Position numbers and translations under genes: made by a program
The notes under the pieces: model-generated
Database searches by the model: none
The model's input: only the letters and a program-made list of their open reading frames with translations
What the model was told of the DNA's origin: nothing
DNA from: Streptomyces griseoviridis
Lineage (GTDB): Bacteria; Actinomycetota; Actinomycetes; Streptomycetales; Streptomycetaceae
Length of the DNA stretch: 64,000 bases
Reading direction: 5' to 3'
Assembly (NCBI RefSeq): GCF_005222485.1
Contig: NZ_CP029078.1
Span: 6,945,501-7,009,500, forward strand
Shown here: positions 53,592 to 61,533 of the stretch, piece after piece
Layout: every line of letters starts with the position of its first letter
Position numbering within the stretch: position 1 is the stretch's first letter

Positions 53592-53739
53592 GGTGACCGG
53601 GCCCTTCCCGGACGACGCCGCGATCGCTATCGTCCGGGACCGGTTCGCACGCGAGCCGGTGTGCGCGGGGAGGGTGTGCGGGGAGGGCGTGCGGGGCGGG
53701 CGTGCGGGGCGGGGGAGTGCGGCCGGTTAGCGCGGGACG

Positions 53740-53814
53740 GACCCGGACCGGACAGACCCGGACCGGACGGACCCGTACCGGACGGACCCGTACCGGACAG
53801 GCAAGGACCGGACC
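53740..53814. repeat. 15-bp tandem repeat, five copies
   Basis: Consecutive 15-base units of GACCCGKACCGGACR: four close copies (53740-53799) and a diverged fifth. On either strand it would encode a repeated pentapeptide, but no start or ribosome-binding site is linked to it. Confidence 0.9.
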
Positions 53815-53907
53815 GATGCGGACCGTGTCGGTACGATCGCGATCGATACGGCGTGGCGTTCCGCCCGTAACCCACCGGGGCACACCGGAGACCTCCCCGC
53901 GGAGGCC

Positions 53908-53962
53908 CTCCGGACCCGCTCCGGACCCGCTCCGGACCCGCTCCGGACCCGCTCCGGACCCG
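53908..53962. repeat. 11-bp tandem repeat, five perfect copies
   Basis: Five exact copies of CTCCGGACCCG. The unit is not a multiple of three, so it is not a coding repeat. Confidence 0.95.
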
Positions 53963-54139
53963 CTCATGTCCACCGGCCCCCACCCGGGGCCACCGCCGGG
54001 ACACTCCCGGTAACCAGATTTGAATAGCGCGCTTGTCAGTTGTGTGGAAGACGTGAAAGGCTCTGGGTCTGCCGCGAGGTTCCCCACAACTCCGTTGCCA
54101 ATAAGGCGAGTTGACCTCGCATGTGGATGCAGGAGACTC

Positions 54140-55609
54140 ATGCCCGACCTGCCGACCCCGAAGGACGCCGCCGAGGCCGCGCTGTTCTCGGAGTGCTGGG
54201 ACGCGGTCCTTTCCTACGCCGACCTGTGCACCGCGGGCTCCACCGCGGCCACACGGCTGGCCGAGGAGGCGTTCGCCCTCGGTATACGCGAGGCCCGCGC
54301 CGCCGAGAGCGCGACCGTCCGCGCCACCGGCCGCCGTTCCCCCCGACTGCCCGTCATCCCCCTGCTGTTGACCGCCGTCCGCACCACCGCGGCCGCCTGG
54401 GAGACCGGCGGAAAGGGCCACGATCTCGACCCCGACCTGAGACTGTGGCTCAACTCCGACAAGGCCGCGCGCTACACCGGCCCCCCGCTCAGCCGCCCGC
54501 TCGCCCTGCGCGGACTGCGCGACCTCCAGGAACCGGACGCCGCGCTGCTCTGGCTGGCCGAGGTCGAGACGCTGCCGCTGACCGTCGTCGCCCGCCGCCT
54601 CGGCCTCGACCCGGCCGTCGTCGGCGACGAACTCGCCCAGGTCCGCGGCCTGTTCAGGGACCGCTGCCACCGCGCCCACCTCGACAGCCCGATGACCGCG
54701 CACTGCCGCAGCTACGCCGGGCTCCTCGACGTCGTCACCCGCTCGCCCGCCACCGACATCCCCGAGGACCTCTCCCGTCACCTCTCCCGGTGCGTCGACT
54801 GCGCGGAGGCCGCGGCCTGTCTGCGCCCGCACGGCGGCGGACTGCCCGTCGCCCTGGTCGGCGGCGTCATCGGCTGGGGCGGCCTCGCCTACCTGGAGCG
54901 CCGCCGCCGGGCCGCCGAGGTTCGCCTCGGCGTCGGACGCCCCGAACCCGCGGAGGGCGACGGCGCCGACCCCGGGTCCGGCACGCAGCGCGCCCGCGTC
55001 GTGCGCACCAGCCTGCTCGCCGCCGCCGTCGTGGTGTCGCTGCTCGCCCTCGCCGTGTCGATGATGCCGTTCGGCGGCTCCGACATGGACGACTCCGCGG
55101 GCACCACCCCCAGCGGCCGACGCCAGGCGCCCGCGCCCCTGCCGTCGTCGCCGTCCTACACCACCCCCGAGGCGACCTCCTCGCCGCCGCCGACCACCGA
55201 CGGGTCGCCGGCCGACGACGGGCACGGCGAGGAACCCCAGGGCACCTCGTCGGCCACCGCGGGCGGCGCGGGCCCGGACGGCGACGGCCCGGCACCCTGC
55301 GAGTTCGCCTTCGACCTGGTCAACCAGTGGCCCGACGGCTTCCAGGCCACCCTCACCCTCACCACCGCCGACGCCCTCGACGGCTGGCGGGTCGCCTGGA
55401 CCTTCGGCGACGGCCAGCGGGTCGGCCAGATGTGGGACGCCAACGTCGCCCAGAGCGGTTCCCGCGTCACCGCGACCGCCGCCGACTACAACAAGGCGGT
55501 CCCCGCGGGCGGCACCCTCTCCTTCGGCTTCCTCGCGAGCTGGAAGGGGAAGAACGCCCCGCCGTACGACGTCGCGCTCAACGGGCGGGAGTGCGCGAAA
55601 ACCGGTTGA
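54140..55609 (+). CDS. membrane-anchored sigma-like/zinc-anti-sigma protein with extracellular cellulose-binding module
   Basis: A 489-aa protein of unusual build. Residues 1-190 resemble degenerate sigma-70 segments: a helical part (ALFSECWDAVLSYADLCTAG) and a region-4-like HTH (LPLTVVARRLGLDPAVVGDE then LAQVRGLFRDR). Residues about 190-221 carry the zinc anti-sigma motif Hx25HX3CX2C, ending H214-C218-C221 (SRHLSRCVDC). A membrane helix follows (TSLLAAAVVVSLLALAVSMM, about 288-310), then a 70-residue Pro/Ser/Thr linker and a C-terminal CBM2 module with terminal cysteines (CEFAFDLVNQWPDGFQATLT, GWRVAWTFGDG, ...REC). AGGAG precedes the ATG. The CBM would lie outside, so it could report cellulose contact to transcription; this is inference. 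Confidence 0.82.
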   Translation: MPDLPTPKDAAEAALFSECWDAVLSYADLCTAGSTAATRLAEEAFALGIREARAAESATVRATGRRSPRLPVIPLLLTAVRTTAAAWETGGKGHDLDPDLRLWLNSDKAARYTGPPLSRPLALRGLRDLQEPDAALLWLAEVETLPLTVVARRLGLDPAVVGDELAQVRGLFRDRCHRAHLDSPMTAHCRSYAGLLDVVTRSPATDIPEDLSRHLSRCVDCAEAAACLRPHGGGLPVALVGGVIGWGGLAYLERRRRAAEVRLGVGRPEPAEGDGADPGSGTQRARVVRTSLLAAAVVVSLLALAVSMMPFGGSDMDDSAGTTPSGRRQAPAPLPSSPSYTTPEATSSPPPTTDGSPADDGHGEEPQGTSSATAGGAGPDGDGPAPCEFAFDLVNQWPDGFQATLTLTTADALDGWRVAWTFGDGQRVGQMWDANVAQSGSRVTATAADYNKAVPAGGTLSFGFLASWKGKNAPPYDVALNGRECAKTG

Positions 55610-55618
55610 CGCACAGCC

Positions 55619-55645
55619 GCCGCGACCGGTTACCTAGGTCGCGGC
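55619..55645. terminator. 9-bp GC hairpin after the CBM2 gene
   Basis: GCCGCGACC and GGTCGCGGC form a perfect 9-bp stem around GGTTACCTA, ten bases after the stop at 55609. It is either a terminator of that gene or an operator/leader element of the small ORF and rsgA downstream. Confidence 0.5.
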
Positions 55646-55670
55646 TCCCCTTGCCCGGGGATCACCACAG

Positions 55671-55700
55671 GAACGAGAAGGCACGAGAAGGCACGAGAAG
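55671..55700. repeat. 10-bp tandem repeat GVACGAGAAG, three copies
   Basis: GAACGAGAAG-GCACGAGAAG-GCACGAGAAG directly upstream of the GGAGGTG ribosome-binding site of the 22-codon ORF. The purine-rich repeats (AGAAGG) are themselves weak ribosome-binding-like sequences. Confidence 0.85.
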
Positions 55701-55718
55701 GAACGGAGGTGTCGACCG

Positions 55719-55787
55719 ATGACTGTCCTTGCGACGGGCGCTGCCCGCATCCAGTACGTCAAGTCCACCTCCGTGGCCACCGGCTGA
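55719..55787 (+). CDS. 22-codon upstream ORF before rsgA
   Basis: ATG ACT GTC... reads MTVLATGAARIQYVKSTSVA then TG and stop. A strong GGAGGTG lies eight bases upstream, one of the best ribosome-binding sites in the window. It ends 44 bases before the chosen rsgA start. It may be a leader peptide controlling rsgA or a small protein; the sequence has no known domain. Confidence 0.55.
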   Translation: MTVLATGAARIQYVKSTSVATG

Positions 55788-55830
55788 CGACCTCTCACGC
55801 GCCGGGGCCCGCCTTGTGAAGGGTCACCCC

Positions 55831-57000
55831 TTGTCTTCCACCGGTTCTACCGGCTCCACCCGTTCCGTCCGTTCCGCCCGTGCGACCAGTACGTCCGCTC
55901 CCGTCGCCTCCGCCGCCGCCCACTCCGCGCTCACCCCCTACGGCTGGGACGACGCCTGGGAAGCCGCGTTCGTCCCGTACGGCGAGCGGGGTCTGCTGCC
56001 CGGCCGGGTCCTGCGGGTCGATCGGGGACGCTGCGACGTCGTCACCCCGGTCGGCGTCGTCCACGCCGACACCGAGTTCGTCGTGCCCCGCGACCCCATG
56101 AAGGTCGTCTGCACCGGGGACTGGGCCGCCGTGGACCCCGAAGGCGGCGACCCCCGGTACGTCCGCGCACTGCTGCCCCGCCGCACCGCCTTCGTCCGCT
56201 CCACCTCGTCCAAGCGGTCCGAGGGGCAGATCCTCGCCGCCAACGTCGACCACGTCATCGTCGCGATCTCCCTCGCCGTCGAACTCGACCTCGGGCGCGT
56301 CGAACGGTTCCTCGCGCTGGCCTGGGAGTCCGGCGCCCAGCCCGTCGTCGTGCTCACCAAATCCGACCTGGTGTCCGACCCGACCGTCCTCTCCCACCTC
56401 GTCGAGGACGTCCGGACCACCGCACCCGGCGTCCCCGTCGTCGCCGTCAGCGCCCTGTACGACGACGGACTCGACGGCCTCCTCCCGCTCACCGGCGGCG
56501 GCACCTCCGTGCTGCTCGGGACGTCCGGCGCGGGCAAGTCCACCCTCGCCAACGCGCTCGTCGGCGCCGATGTGATGGACACCGGCGACACCCGCGACGT
56601 GGACGGGAAGGGACGGCACACCACCACCACCCGCAACCTCTTCGCCCTGCCGGGCGGGGGCGTCCTGATCGACACCCCAGGGCTGCGGGGCGTCGGCCTC
56701 TGGGACGCGGGGACCGGCGTCGGACAGGTCTTCACCGAGATCGAGGAACTCGCCGCCGACTGCCGCTTCCACGACTGCGCCCACGAGGCCGAGCCGCACT
56801 GCGCGGTGCGCGCCGCGATCGACTCGGGCGACCTTCCCGAACGCCGTCTGGCGAGCTACCGCAAGCTGCTGCGGGAGAACCAGCGGATCGTCGCCAAGAC
56901 GGACGCCAGGCTCCGCGCGGAGGTCCGCAAGGAGTGGAAGCGGAAGGGCGCCGAGGGGCGCGCGGCGATGGAGATGAAGCGGGGGAAGACGCGCTTCTAG
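55831..57000 (+). CDS. rsgA: ribosome small-subunit-dependent GTPase A
   Basis: A 389-aa circularly permuted GTPase acting in late 30S ribosome assembly. OB-fold: LPGRVLRVDRGRCDVVTPVG. The permuted G motifs run G4 LTKSDL, G1 GTSGAGKSTLANAL, then G2/G3 HTTTTRNLF and DTPGLRG. The C-terminal zinc knuckle reads CRFHDCAHEAEPHCAV. I chose TTG at 55831 for the GAAGGG seven bases before it; GTG at 55816 is a close alternative. The first 50 residues are Ser/Thr-rich low complexity. Confidence 0.93.
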   Translation: MSSTGSTGSTRSVRSARATSTSAPVASAAAHSALTPYGWDDAWEAAFVPYGERGLLPGRVLRVDRGRCDVVTPVGVVHADTEFVVPRDPMKVVCTGDWAAVDPEGGDPRYVRALLPRRTAFVRSTSSKRSEGQILAANVDHVIVAISLAVELDLGRVERFLALAWESGAQPVVVLTKSDLVSDPTVLSHLVEDVRTTAPGVPVVAVSALYDDGLDGLLPLTGGGTSVLLGTSGAGKSTLANALVGADVMDTGDTRDVDGKGRHTTTTRNLFALPGGGVLIDTPGLRGVGLWDAGTGVGQVFTEIEELAADCRFHDCAHEAEPHCAVRAAIDSGDLPERRLASYRKLLRENQRIVAKTDARLRAEVRKEWKRKGAEGRAAMEMKRGKTRF

Positions 57001-57185
57001 CGGCAGCGGTGATGGGGGAGGGGGCGGTGGCAGGTGAGGTTCTGGAGGTTCCAGGGGTCTGGGGCCTCCGGCCTTCGCCCCCTCAAGGTCCCCGGCCTTC
57101 GCCCCCTCACGGCCTCCGTCCCCCCAGCGTCGTGCCCGATTCCCGCCAGTCCCGTGCCCCCGCGTCGTCGACACTGGACGGTGTG

Positions 57186-58583
57186 ATGGACGAGGACAGC
57201 AGGTTCGAAGCGGTACGCAGCCGGGACGCCCGGTTCGACGGGGCGTTCTTCTTCGGGGTGCGCACCACCGGCATCTACTGCCGGCCCAGCTGCCCCGCCC
57301 TGACCCCCAAACGGCGCAACGTACGGTTCTTCGCGACGGCCGCCGCCGCGCAGGGCTCCGGGTTCCGGGCCTGCCGGCGGTGCCGTCCCGACGCCGTGCC
57401 CGGCTCCGCCGACTGGAACGTCCGCGCGGACGTCGTCGGCCGCGCCGTACGCCTCATCGGCGACGGCGTGGTCGACCGCGAAGGGGTCGCCGGGCTCGCC
57501 GCCCGCCTCGGCTACAGCGCCCGGCAGGTGCAGCGCCAGCTCACCGCCGAACTGGGCGCGGGCCCCGTCGCCCTCGCCCGCGCCCAGCGCGCCCACACCG
57601 CGCGGGTCCTCACCCAGACCACCGAGCTGCCGATCACCGAGATCGCGTTCGCCTCAGGGTTCGCCAGCGTCCGCCAGTTCAACGACACGATCCGGGCCGT
57701 GTACGCGGCCACCCCCAGCGAGCTGCGCGCCGCCGCCCCGCAGCGGGACCTGCGGACGGCGACGCCCGCCGCCACCGGGATACCGCTGCGCCTCGCCCAC
57801 CGCGGCCCCTACCGCGCGGGCCCCGTCTTCGACCTGCTCGCCGCCGAGGCCGTGGCCGGCGTGGACGAGGTGACCGGCGCACCCGGGCGGCGCGTCCACC
57901 GCCGTACCCTGCGCCTCCCGCACGGCACCGGCGTCGCCGCCGTCCACGAACGCGCCCGCACCTCACGGGCCGCGCCCGGCGCCCACCCCGGCGGCTGGCT
58001 CGACGCCCGCCTGCACCTCACCGACCCCCGCGACCTCACCACCGCCGTACAGCGGCTGCGCCGCCTGTTCGACCTGGACGCCGACCCCTGGGCCGTCGAC
58101 GAACGCCTCGGCGCCGATCCCCGGCTCGCCCCGCTCGTCGCCGCCCGGCCAGGACTGCGCTCGCCAGGCGCCGCCGACCCCGACGAACTCGCCGTCCGCG
58201 CCCTCGTCGGCCCCGCCGTCGCCGGCCGGCTCGTCCGCGCCCACGGCAAGCCCCTCGACACCCCGCACGGCGGCCTCACCCACCTCTTCCCCGAACCCGC
58301 CGTCCTCGCCGAGGCCCTGCCGCACGGCACCCTCGGCGCCCTCACCGCGGCCCTCGCCGACGGCCGCCTGCGCCTCGACCCGGGCGCCGACCGCGACAGC
58401 GCCGAGGCCGCCCTGCTCGCCGTGCCCGGCATGGACGCGGCCACCGCGGCCACCGTCCGCACCCGCGCCCTCGGCGACCCCGACGTCGCCCCACCAGGAA
58501 CCGACCTGCCCGACAGCTGGCGCCCCTGGCGCTCGTACGCACTGCACCACCTGCGCGCCGCAGGGGAGTTGGAGACACCATGA
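57186..58583 (+). CDS. Ada (N-terminal)-AraC-AlkA fusion: alkylation-response regulator and 3-methyladenine DNA glycosylase
   Basis: A 465-aa protein. The N-terminal Ada zinc domain carries C32, C36, C63 and C66 (GIYCRPSCPA, FRACRRCRPD), in which one Cys takes the methyl group from DNA phosphotriesters. The AraC-type HTH (VAGLAARLGYSARQVQRQLT, LPITEIAFASGFASVRQFND) makes it a methylation-activated transcription factor. The AlkA N-domain and helix-hairpin-helix glycosylase follow (LLAVPGMDAATAATVRTRAL, catalytic Asp near GDPDVAP). The O6-methylguanine transferase part of Ada is not fused but is supplied by ogt, whose start overlaps this stop (ATGA). Confidence 0.93.
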   Translation: MDEDSRFEAVRSRDARFDGAFFFGVRTTGIYCRPSCPALTPKRRNVRFFATAAAAQGSGFRACRRCRPDAVPGSADWNVRADVVGRAVRLIGDGVVDREGVAGLAARLGYSARQVQRQLTAELGAGPVALARAQRAHTARVLTQTTELPITEIAFASGFASVRQFNDTIRAVYAATPSELRAAAPQRDLRTATPAATGIPLRLAHRGPYRAGPVFDLLAAEAVAGVDEVTGAPGRRVHRRTLRLPHGTGVAAVHERARTSRAAPGAHPGGWLDARLHLTDPRDLTTAVQRLRRLFDLDADPWAVDERLGADPRLAPLVAARPGLRSPGAADPDELAVRALVGPAVAGRLVRAHGKPLDTPHGGLTHLFPEPAVLAEALPHGTLGALTAALADGRLRLDPGADRDSAEAALLAVPGMDAATAATVRTRALGDPDVAPPGTDLPDSWRPWRSYALHHLRAAGELETP

Positions 58584-59095
58584 CCACGCTCGTCCACCAC
58601 ACCACCGTCGAGAGCCCGGTCGGACCGCTGCTGCTGACCGCGGACGACGACGGCGCCCTGACCTCGCTCTCGGTCTCCGGCCAGAAGAACGGCCGTACCG
58701 TCCAGGAGAGTTGGCGCCACACCCCGGACCTCTTCCGGCTCGCGGAGGAACAGCTCGCCGCCTACTTCGCCGGTGACCTCACCGACTTCAGCCTCGACAT
58801 CCGCACCGAGGGCAGCGCGTTCCGGGAGAAGGTGTGGGCGGCCATCGACGCCGTCCCGTACGGCGCCACCACCAGCTACGGCGAGATCGCCGCCCGGGTC
58901 GGCGCCTCCCGGGCCGCCGTCCGGGCCGTCGGCGGCGCCACCGGCGCCAACCCGCTGCTCATCGTCCGCCCCTGCCACCGGGTGATCGGCGCCGACGGCT
59001 CCCTCACCGGCTACGCGGGCGGCCTGGAGACCAAGGTGCGGCTGCTCTCCCTGGAAGGCGTGATCGGCGCCCGCCCCGGCCTCAGCCCCAGATGA
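58580..59095 (+). CDS. ogt: methylated-DNA--[protein]-cysteine S-methyltransferase
   Basis: A 171-aa suicide DNA-repair protein that takes methyl groups from O6-methylguanine onto C132 in [20 protein letters not shown]. The helix-turn-helix segment [20 protein letters not shown] then GEIAARVG is intact. It is translationally coupled to the Ada/AlkA gene, so the two are presumably co-induced by alkylation. The 3' end overlaps the convergent DUF456 gene by 14 bases. Confidence 0.95.
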   Translation: MTTLVHHTTVESPVGPLLLTADDDGALTSLSVSGQKNGRTVQESWRHTPDLFRLAEEQLAAYFAGDLTDFSLDIRTEGSAFREKVWAAIDAVPYGATTSYGEIAARVGASRAAVRAVGGATGANPLLIVRPCHRVIGADGSLTGYAGGLETKVRLLSLEGVIGARPGLSPR

Positions 59096-59564
59096 CCGCG
59101 CCCAGCCAGGCCCCCGCGATCAGCAGACAGGCGAACAGCTCCGTCAGCACGCTCGAACCGCCCGAGCGCATCGCCGTCCGCACGGCGGCCTTCGCCTCCG
59201 CGTGCCGGCCGAGCCGCAGGCGTTCGCCGACGTAGATGCCGGCCATGAAACCGGGGATCGCGCCCACCACCGGCACCAGCACGAAACCCAGCAGCGCGCC
59301 GAGCCCCGCGGACACCGCCATCCGGGGGGTGGCGCCGCTCTCGCGCAGCCGTCTTGGCGGCAGCGTCCAGCGGATCACCTGGGCGACGAACAGCGCCAGG
59401 GTGGCCCCGACCAGCACGGCCCAGGCCAGCGTCTTGGGGTCCTTCAACGCCCACCACAGCACCGCCGCCCACACCAGCCACGATCCCGGCACTCCGGGCA
59501 CCAGTACTCCGCACAGGCCGAGCAGGAGCACCAGACCGACCATCAGGAGGTCCCACACGCCCAT
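59082..59564 (-). CDS. DUF456-family small membrane protein
   Basis: A 160-aa protein with four hydrophobic segments: [51 protein letters not shown], and the Gly-rich [20 protein letters not shown] then [11 protein letters not shown] typical of DUF456. Function unknown. Convergent with ogt. Confidence 0.88.
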   Translation of the reverse strand: MGVWDLLMVGLVLLLGLCGVLVPGVPGSWLVWAAVLWWALKDPKTLAWAVLVGATLALFVAQVIRWTLPPRRLRESGATPRMAVSAGLGALLGFVLVPVVGAIPGFMAGIYVGERLRLGRHAEAKAAVRTAMRSGGSSVLTELFACLLIAGAWLGAVIWG

Positions 59565-59720
59565 CGGACCAGCATGCAGGACACCCGGGGAAGCCGCAGG
59601 TCAGGAGGGGGCGGCCGGGGCCACCCGGACGCACCTCGCCCGCCGTCCGCCGCGCGTTCCCCGGCCCGAATTTCCCGATGCCCCGTTTCCGACGGGGCAT
59701 CGGGGTGGAAAATCAGGGGC

Positions 59721-61460
59721 ATGAGCCAGCAGGGGGAAGGGTCCACCGGTCCCGACGACGACTGGTGGGGGCAGCTGTACGACGACTCCACCCAGGACAC
59801 GGGCCCGGCCGCCGCGCCCGATTCCCTCGACGACCGTTTCGCCTCGGCGTCGGGCGCGGTGAAGGGGGCCGCCGGGACGGGGCCCGAGGGCGCCACCGAG
59901 TCTCTGGGCACGGGGACGGTGGGGCCTGGGCCTACGGGATCCGTGGGCGCGGGGACGGCCGGGCCTGGGCCTACAGGGTGCGTGGGCGCGGGGCCTCGGG
60001 GCGCCGTCGCGCCGGGGGACGGCCAGGGTGGCGCGGTCTCACCGCCGGGTGACGGCCAGGGCGGCGCGGTCTCACCGCCGTCCGACTGGCCGACGTACAC
60101 CCCGCGCACCAGTGGCCAGGCCGCGCCCGGCGCACCACGTCGGACCCCCTCCGCGACGCCCGGAGGTGGCGCGGGGCCCGCCGCTCCGACGGCCCCTGTG
60201 CCGCCAGCGATCCCTGTGCCTCCAGCGGCTCCAGCGGCTCCAGCGGCTCCAGGTACTCCTGCCTCTCAGGCTCCTTCCGTCCCTCCCGCTCCTCCCACCC
60301 CTCCCGTCTCCCAAGCACCCGCCGCACCCGTTGCTCCTCCCGTCCCTCCCGTCGTGTCCAGGCGTCGGCGGGCTCCCTGGGAGGCGCCCTCCGTCGCCTC
60401 GCCCGCGCCCGCCACCTTCGCCTCCGCCTCCGGGGGGCGGCCGGGGGCCGGGGGCGGGCCGGCCGGCGGTTCCGGGGTCGTGCCCGGCGCCACGCCCGTC
60501 GTCGCGCACGTCGGGTCGGGGCCGCCCACCTACGACGCCGAGCCCACCGCGCTGCCCGTCGCCGATCCCGACCGGCTCGACGACCTGGTCCCCGACACCG
60601 TGCTCGACGGCGCCCGGTTCGGCACCTCGACCGTGCGGGCCGTGTCCGTGCGGGGCGACTCCGCGCGCTACCGGGGCGAGCCGCGCCGCGACGCGCTGCT
60701 CACCGCCCGCTTCGGCACGGGCGACCACGCCCTCCTGCTGGTCGCGACGGCGACCGGCGCGCGGGCCACCCCGGGAGCCCACCGGGCCGCCGCCGAGGCG
60801 TGTCACTGGATCGGCCGAGCGGTCGGCCGCAGTCACGCCCGGCTCTCCGAGGACATCAGGGCCGGCCGTCGCGGCGACCTCAAATCGGGACTGCACCGGC
60901 TGACCGACCGCACCCTCGGCAGGCTCCGCGCCAGCGCCGTCGAACAGGGTGTCGACCCCGACGAGTACGCGGCGAGCCTGCGCTGCCTGCTGCTGCCCGC
61001 CGACCCCGACTGCCGCACCCGGATCTTCTTCGGCGTCGGCACCGGCGGCCTCTTCCGGCTCAGGGACGGCGACTGGCAGGACATCGAGCCCCGGGTCACC
61101 GACGCCGTCGGCGAGCCCGTCGTCGGCTTCGGCTCGCCGCCCGCCGAGACCCCCGAGGGCGACCGGCTCACCCTGGACCTCGGCATCCCGGCCCCGCCGA
61201 GCCCGTACGAACCCGCGCCAGGACCGCCGCGCGCGCCCTTCCGGTTCCGCGCCTCGGTAGCCCGCCCGGGTGACACGCTCCTGATGTGCAGCGACGGCCT
61301 CGCGGAGCCCCTGCGCGGCGAACCCGAACTCTGCCGTCACCTGTCCGGCCGCTGGGCGGGGGCGGCCCCGCCCGGTCTCGCCGCCTTCCTCGCCGACGCC
61401 CAGGTCCGGGTCAAGGGGTACTCGGACGACCGTACGGCGGCCGCCGTGTGGGAGGCGTGA
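59721..61460 (+). CDS. PP2C-like protein with long Pro/Ala/Gly-rich N-terminus; catalytic motifs degenerate
   Basis: A 579-aa protein. Residues 1-270 are disordered: Gly/Thr/Pro repeats (GPGPTGSVGAGTAGPGPTG), VPPAAPAAPAAPGTPA tracts and a twice-repeated GDGQGGAVSPP. From about residue 290 a PP2C-type fold follows, with RGDSARYRGEPRRDALLTAR, LLLVATATGARATPGAHRAA, LLMCSDGLAEPL and YSDDRTAAAVWEA. The last two correspond to the conserved SDGL and DN/DDxT motifs, but the first metal-binding motifs (RxxNED and DGMGG) are not visible (RRDAL, TATGARA instead). It may be a pseudophosphatase or a divergent enzyme. Confidence 0.8.
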   Translation: MSQQGEGSTGPDDDWWGQLYDDSTQDTGPAAAPDSLDDRFASASGAVKGAAGTGPEGATESLGTGTVGPGPTGSVGAGTAGPGPTGCVGAGPRGAVAPGDGQGGAVSPPGDGQGGAVSPPSDWPTYTPRTSGQAAPGAPRRTPSATPGGGAGPAAPTAPVPPAIPVPPAAPAAPAAPGTPASQAPSVPPAPPTPPVSQAPAAPVAPPVPPVVSRRRRAPWEAPSVASPAPATFASASGGRPGAGGGPAGGSGVVPGATPVVAHVGSGPPTYDAEPTALPVADPDRLDDLVPDTVLDGARFGTSTVRAVSVRGDSARYRGEPRRDALLTARFGTGDHALLLVATATGARATPGAHRAAAEACHWIGRAVGRSHARLSEDIRAGRRGDLKSGLHRLTDRTLGRLRASAVEQGVDPDEYAASLRCLLLPADPDCRTRIFFGVGTGGLFRLRDGDWQDIEPRVTDAVGEPVVGFGSPPAETPEGDRLTLDLGIPAPPSPYEPAPGPPRAPFRFRASVARPGDTLLMCSDGLAEPLRGEPELCRHLSGRWAGAAPPGLAAFLADAQVRVKGYSDDRTAAAVWEA

Positions 61461-61533
61461 GCGCGCGGGCTGTGAATTCATGGAACCCAGAGGGATCAGG
61501 GATCTGAGGAGACCGAAGGGGCACACGAGAGCC

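Larger units (their letters stand above)
53592..54139. other. 548-bp intergenic region made largely of tandem repeats
   Basis: Between the radical-SAM gene and the sigma/CBM2 gene. It contains a GGGCGTGCGGG-type tract (53670-53715), a 15-bp array (53740-53814), an 11-bp array (53908-53962) and then a 130-base less GC-rich stretch that must hold the promoter of the next gene. Repetitive frames through it (RTRTG and VRP repeats) are repeat artefacts. Confidence 0.7.

Noticed and set aside
53702..54013. Plus-strand frame with RTRTG pentapeptide repeats, and a minus-strand VRP-repeat frame
   Set aside because: Direct products of the 15-bp array with no start signal or domain; composition is driven by the repeat.
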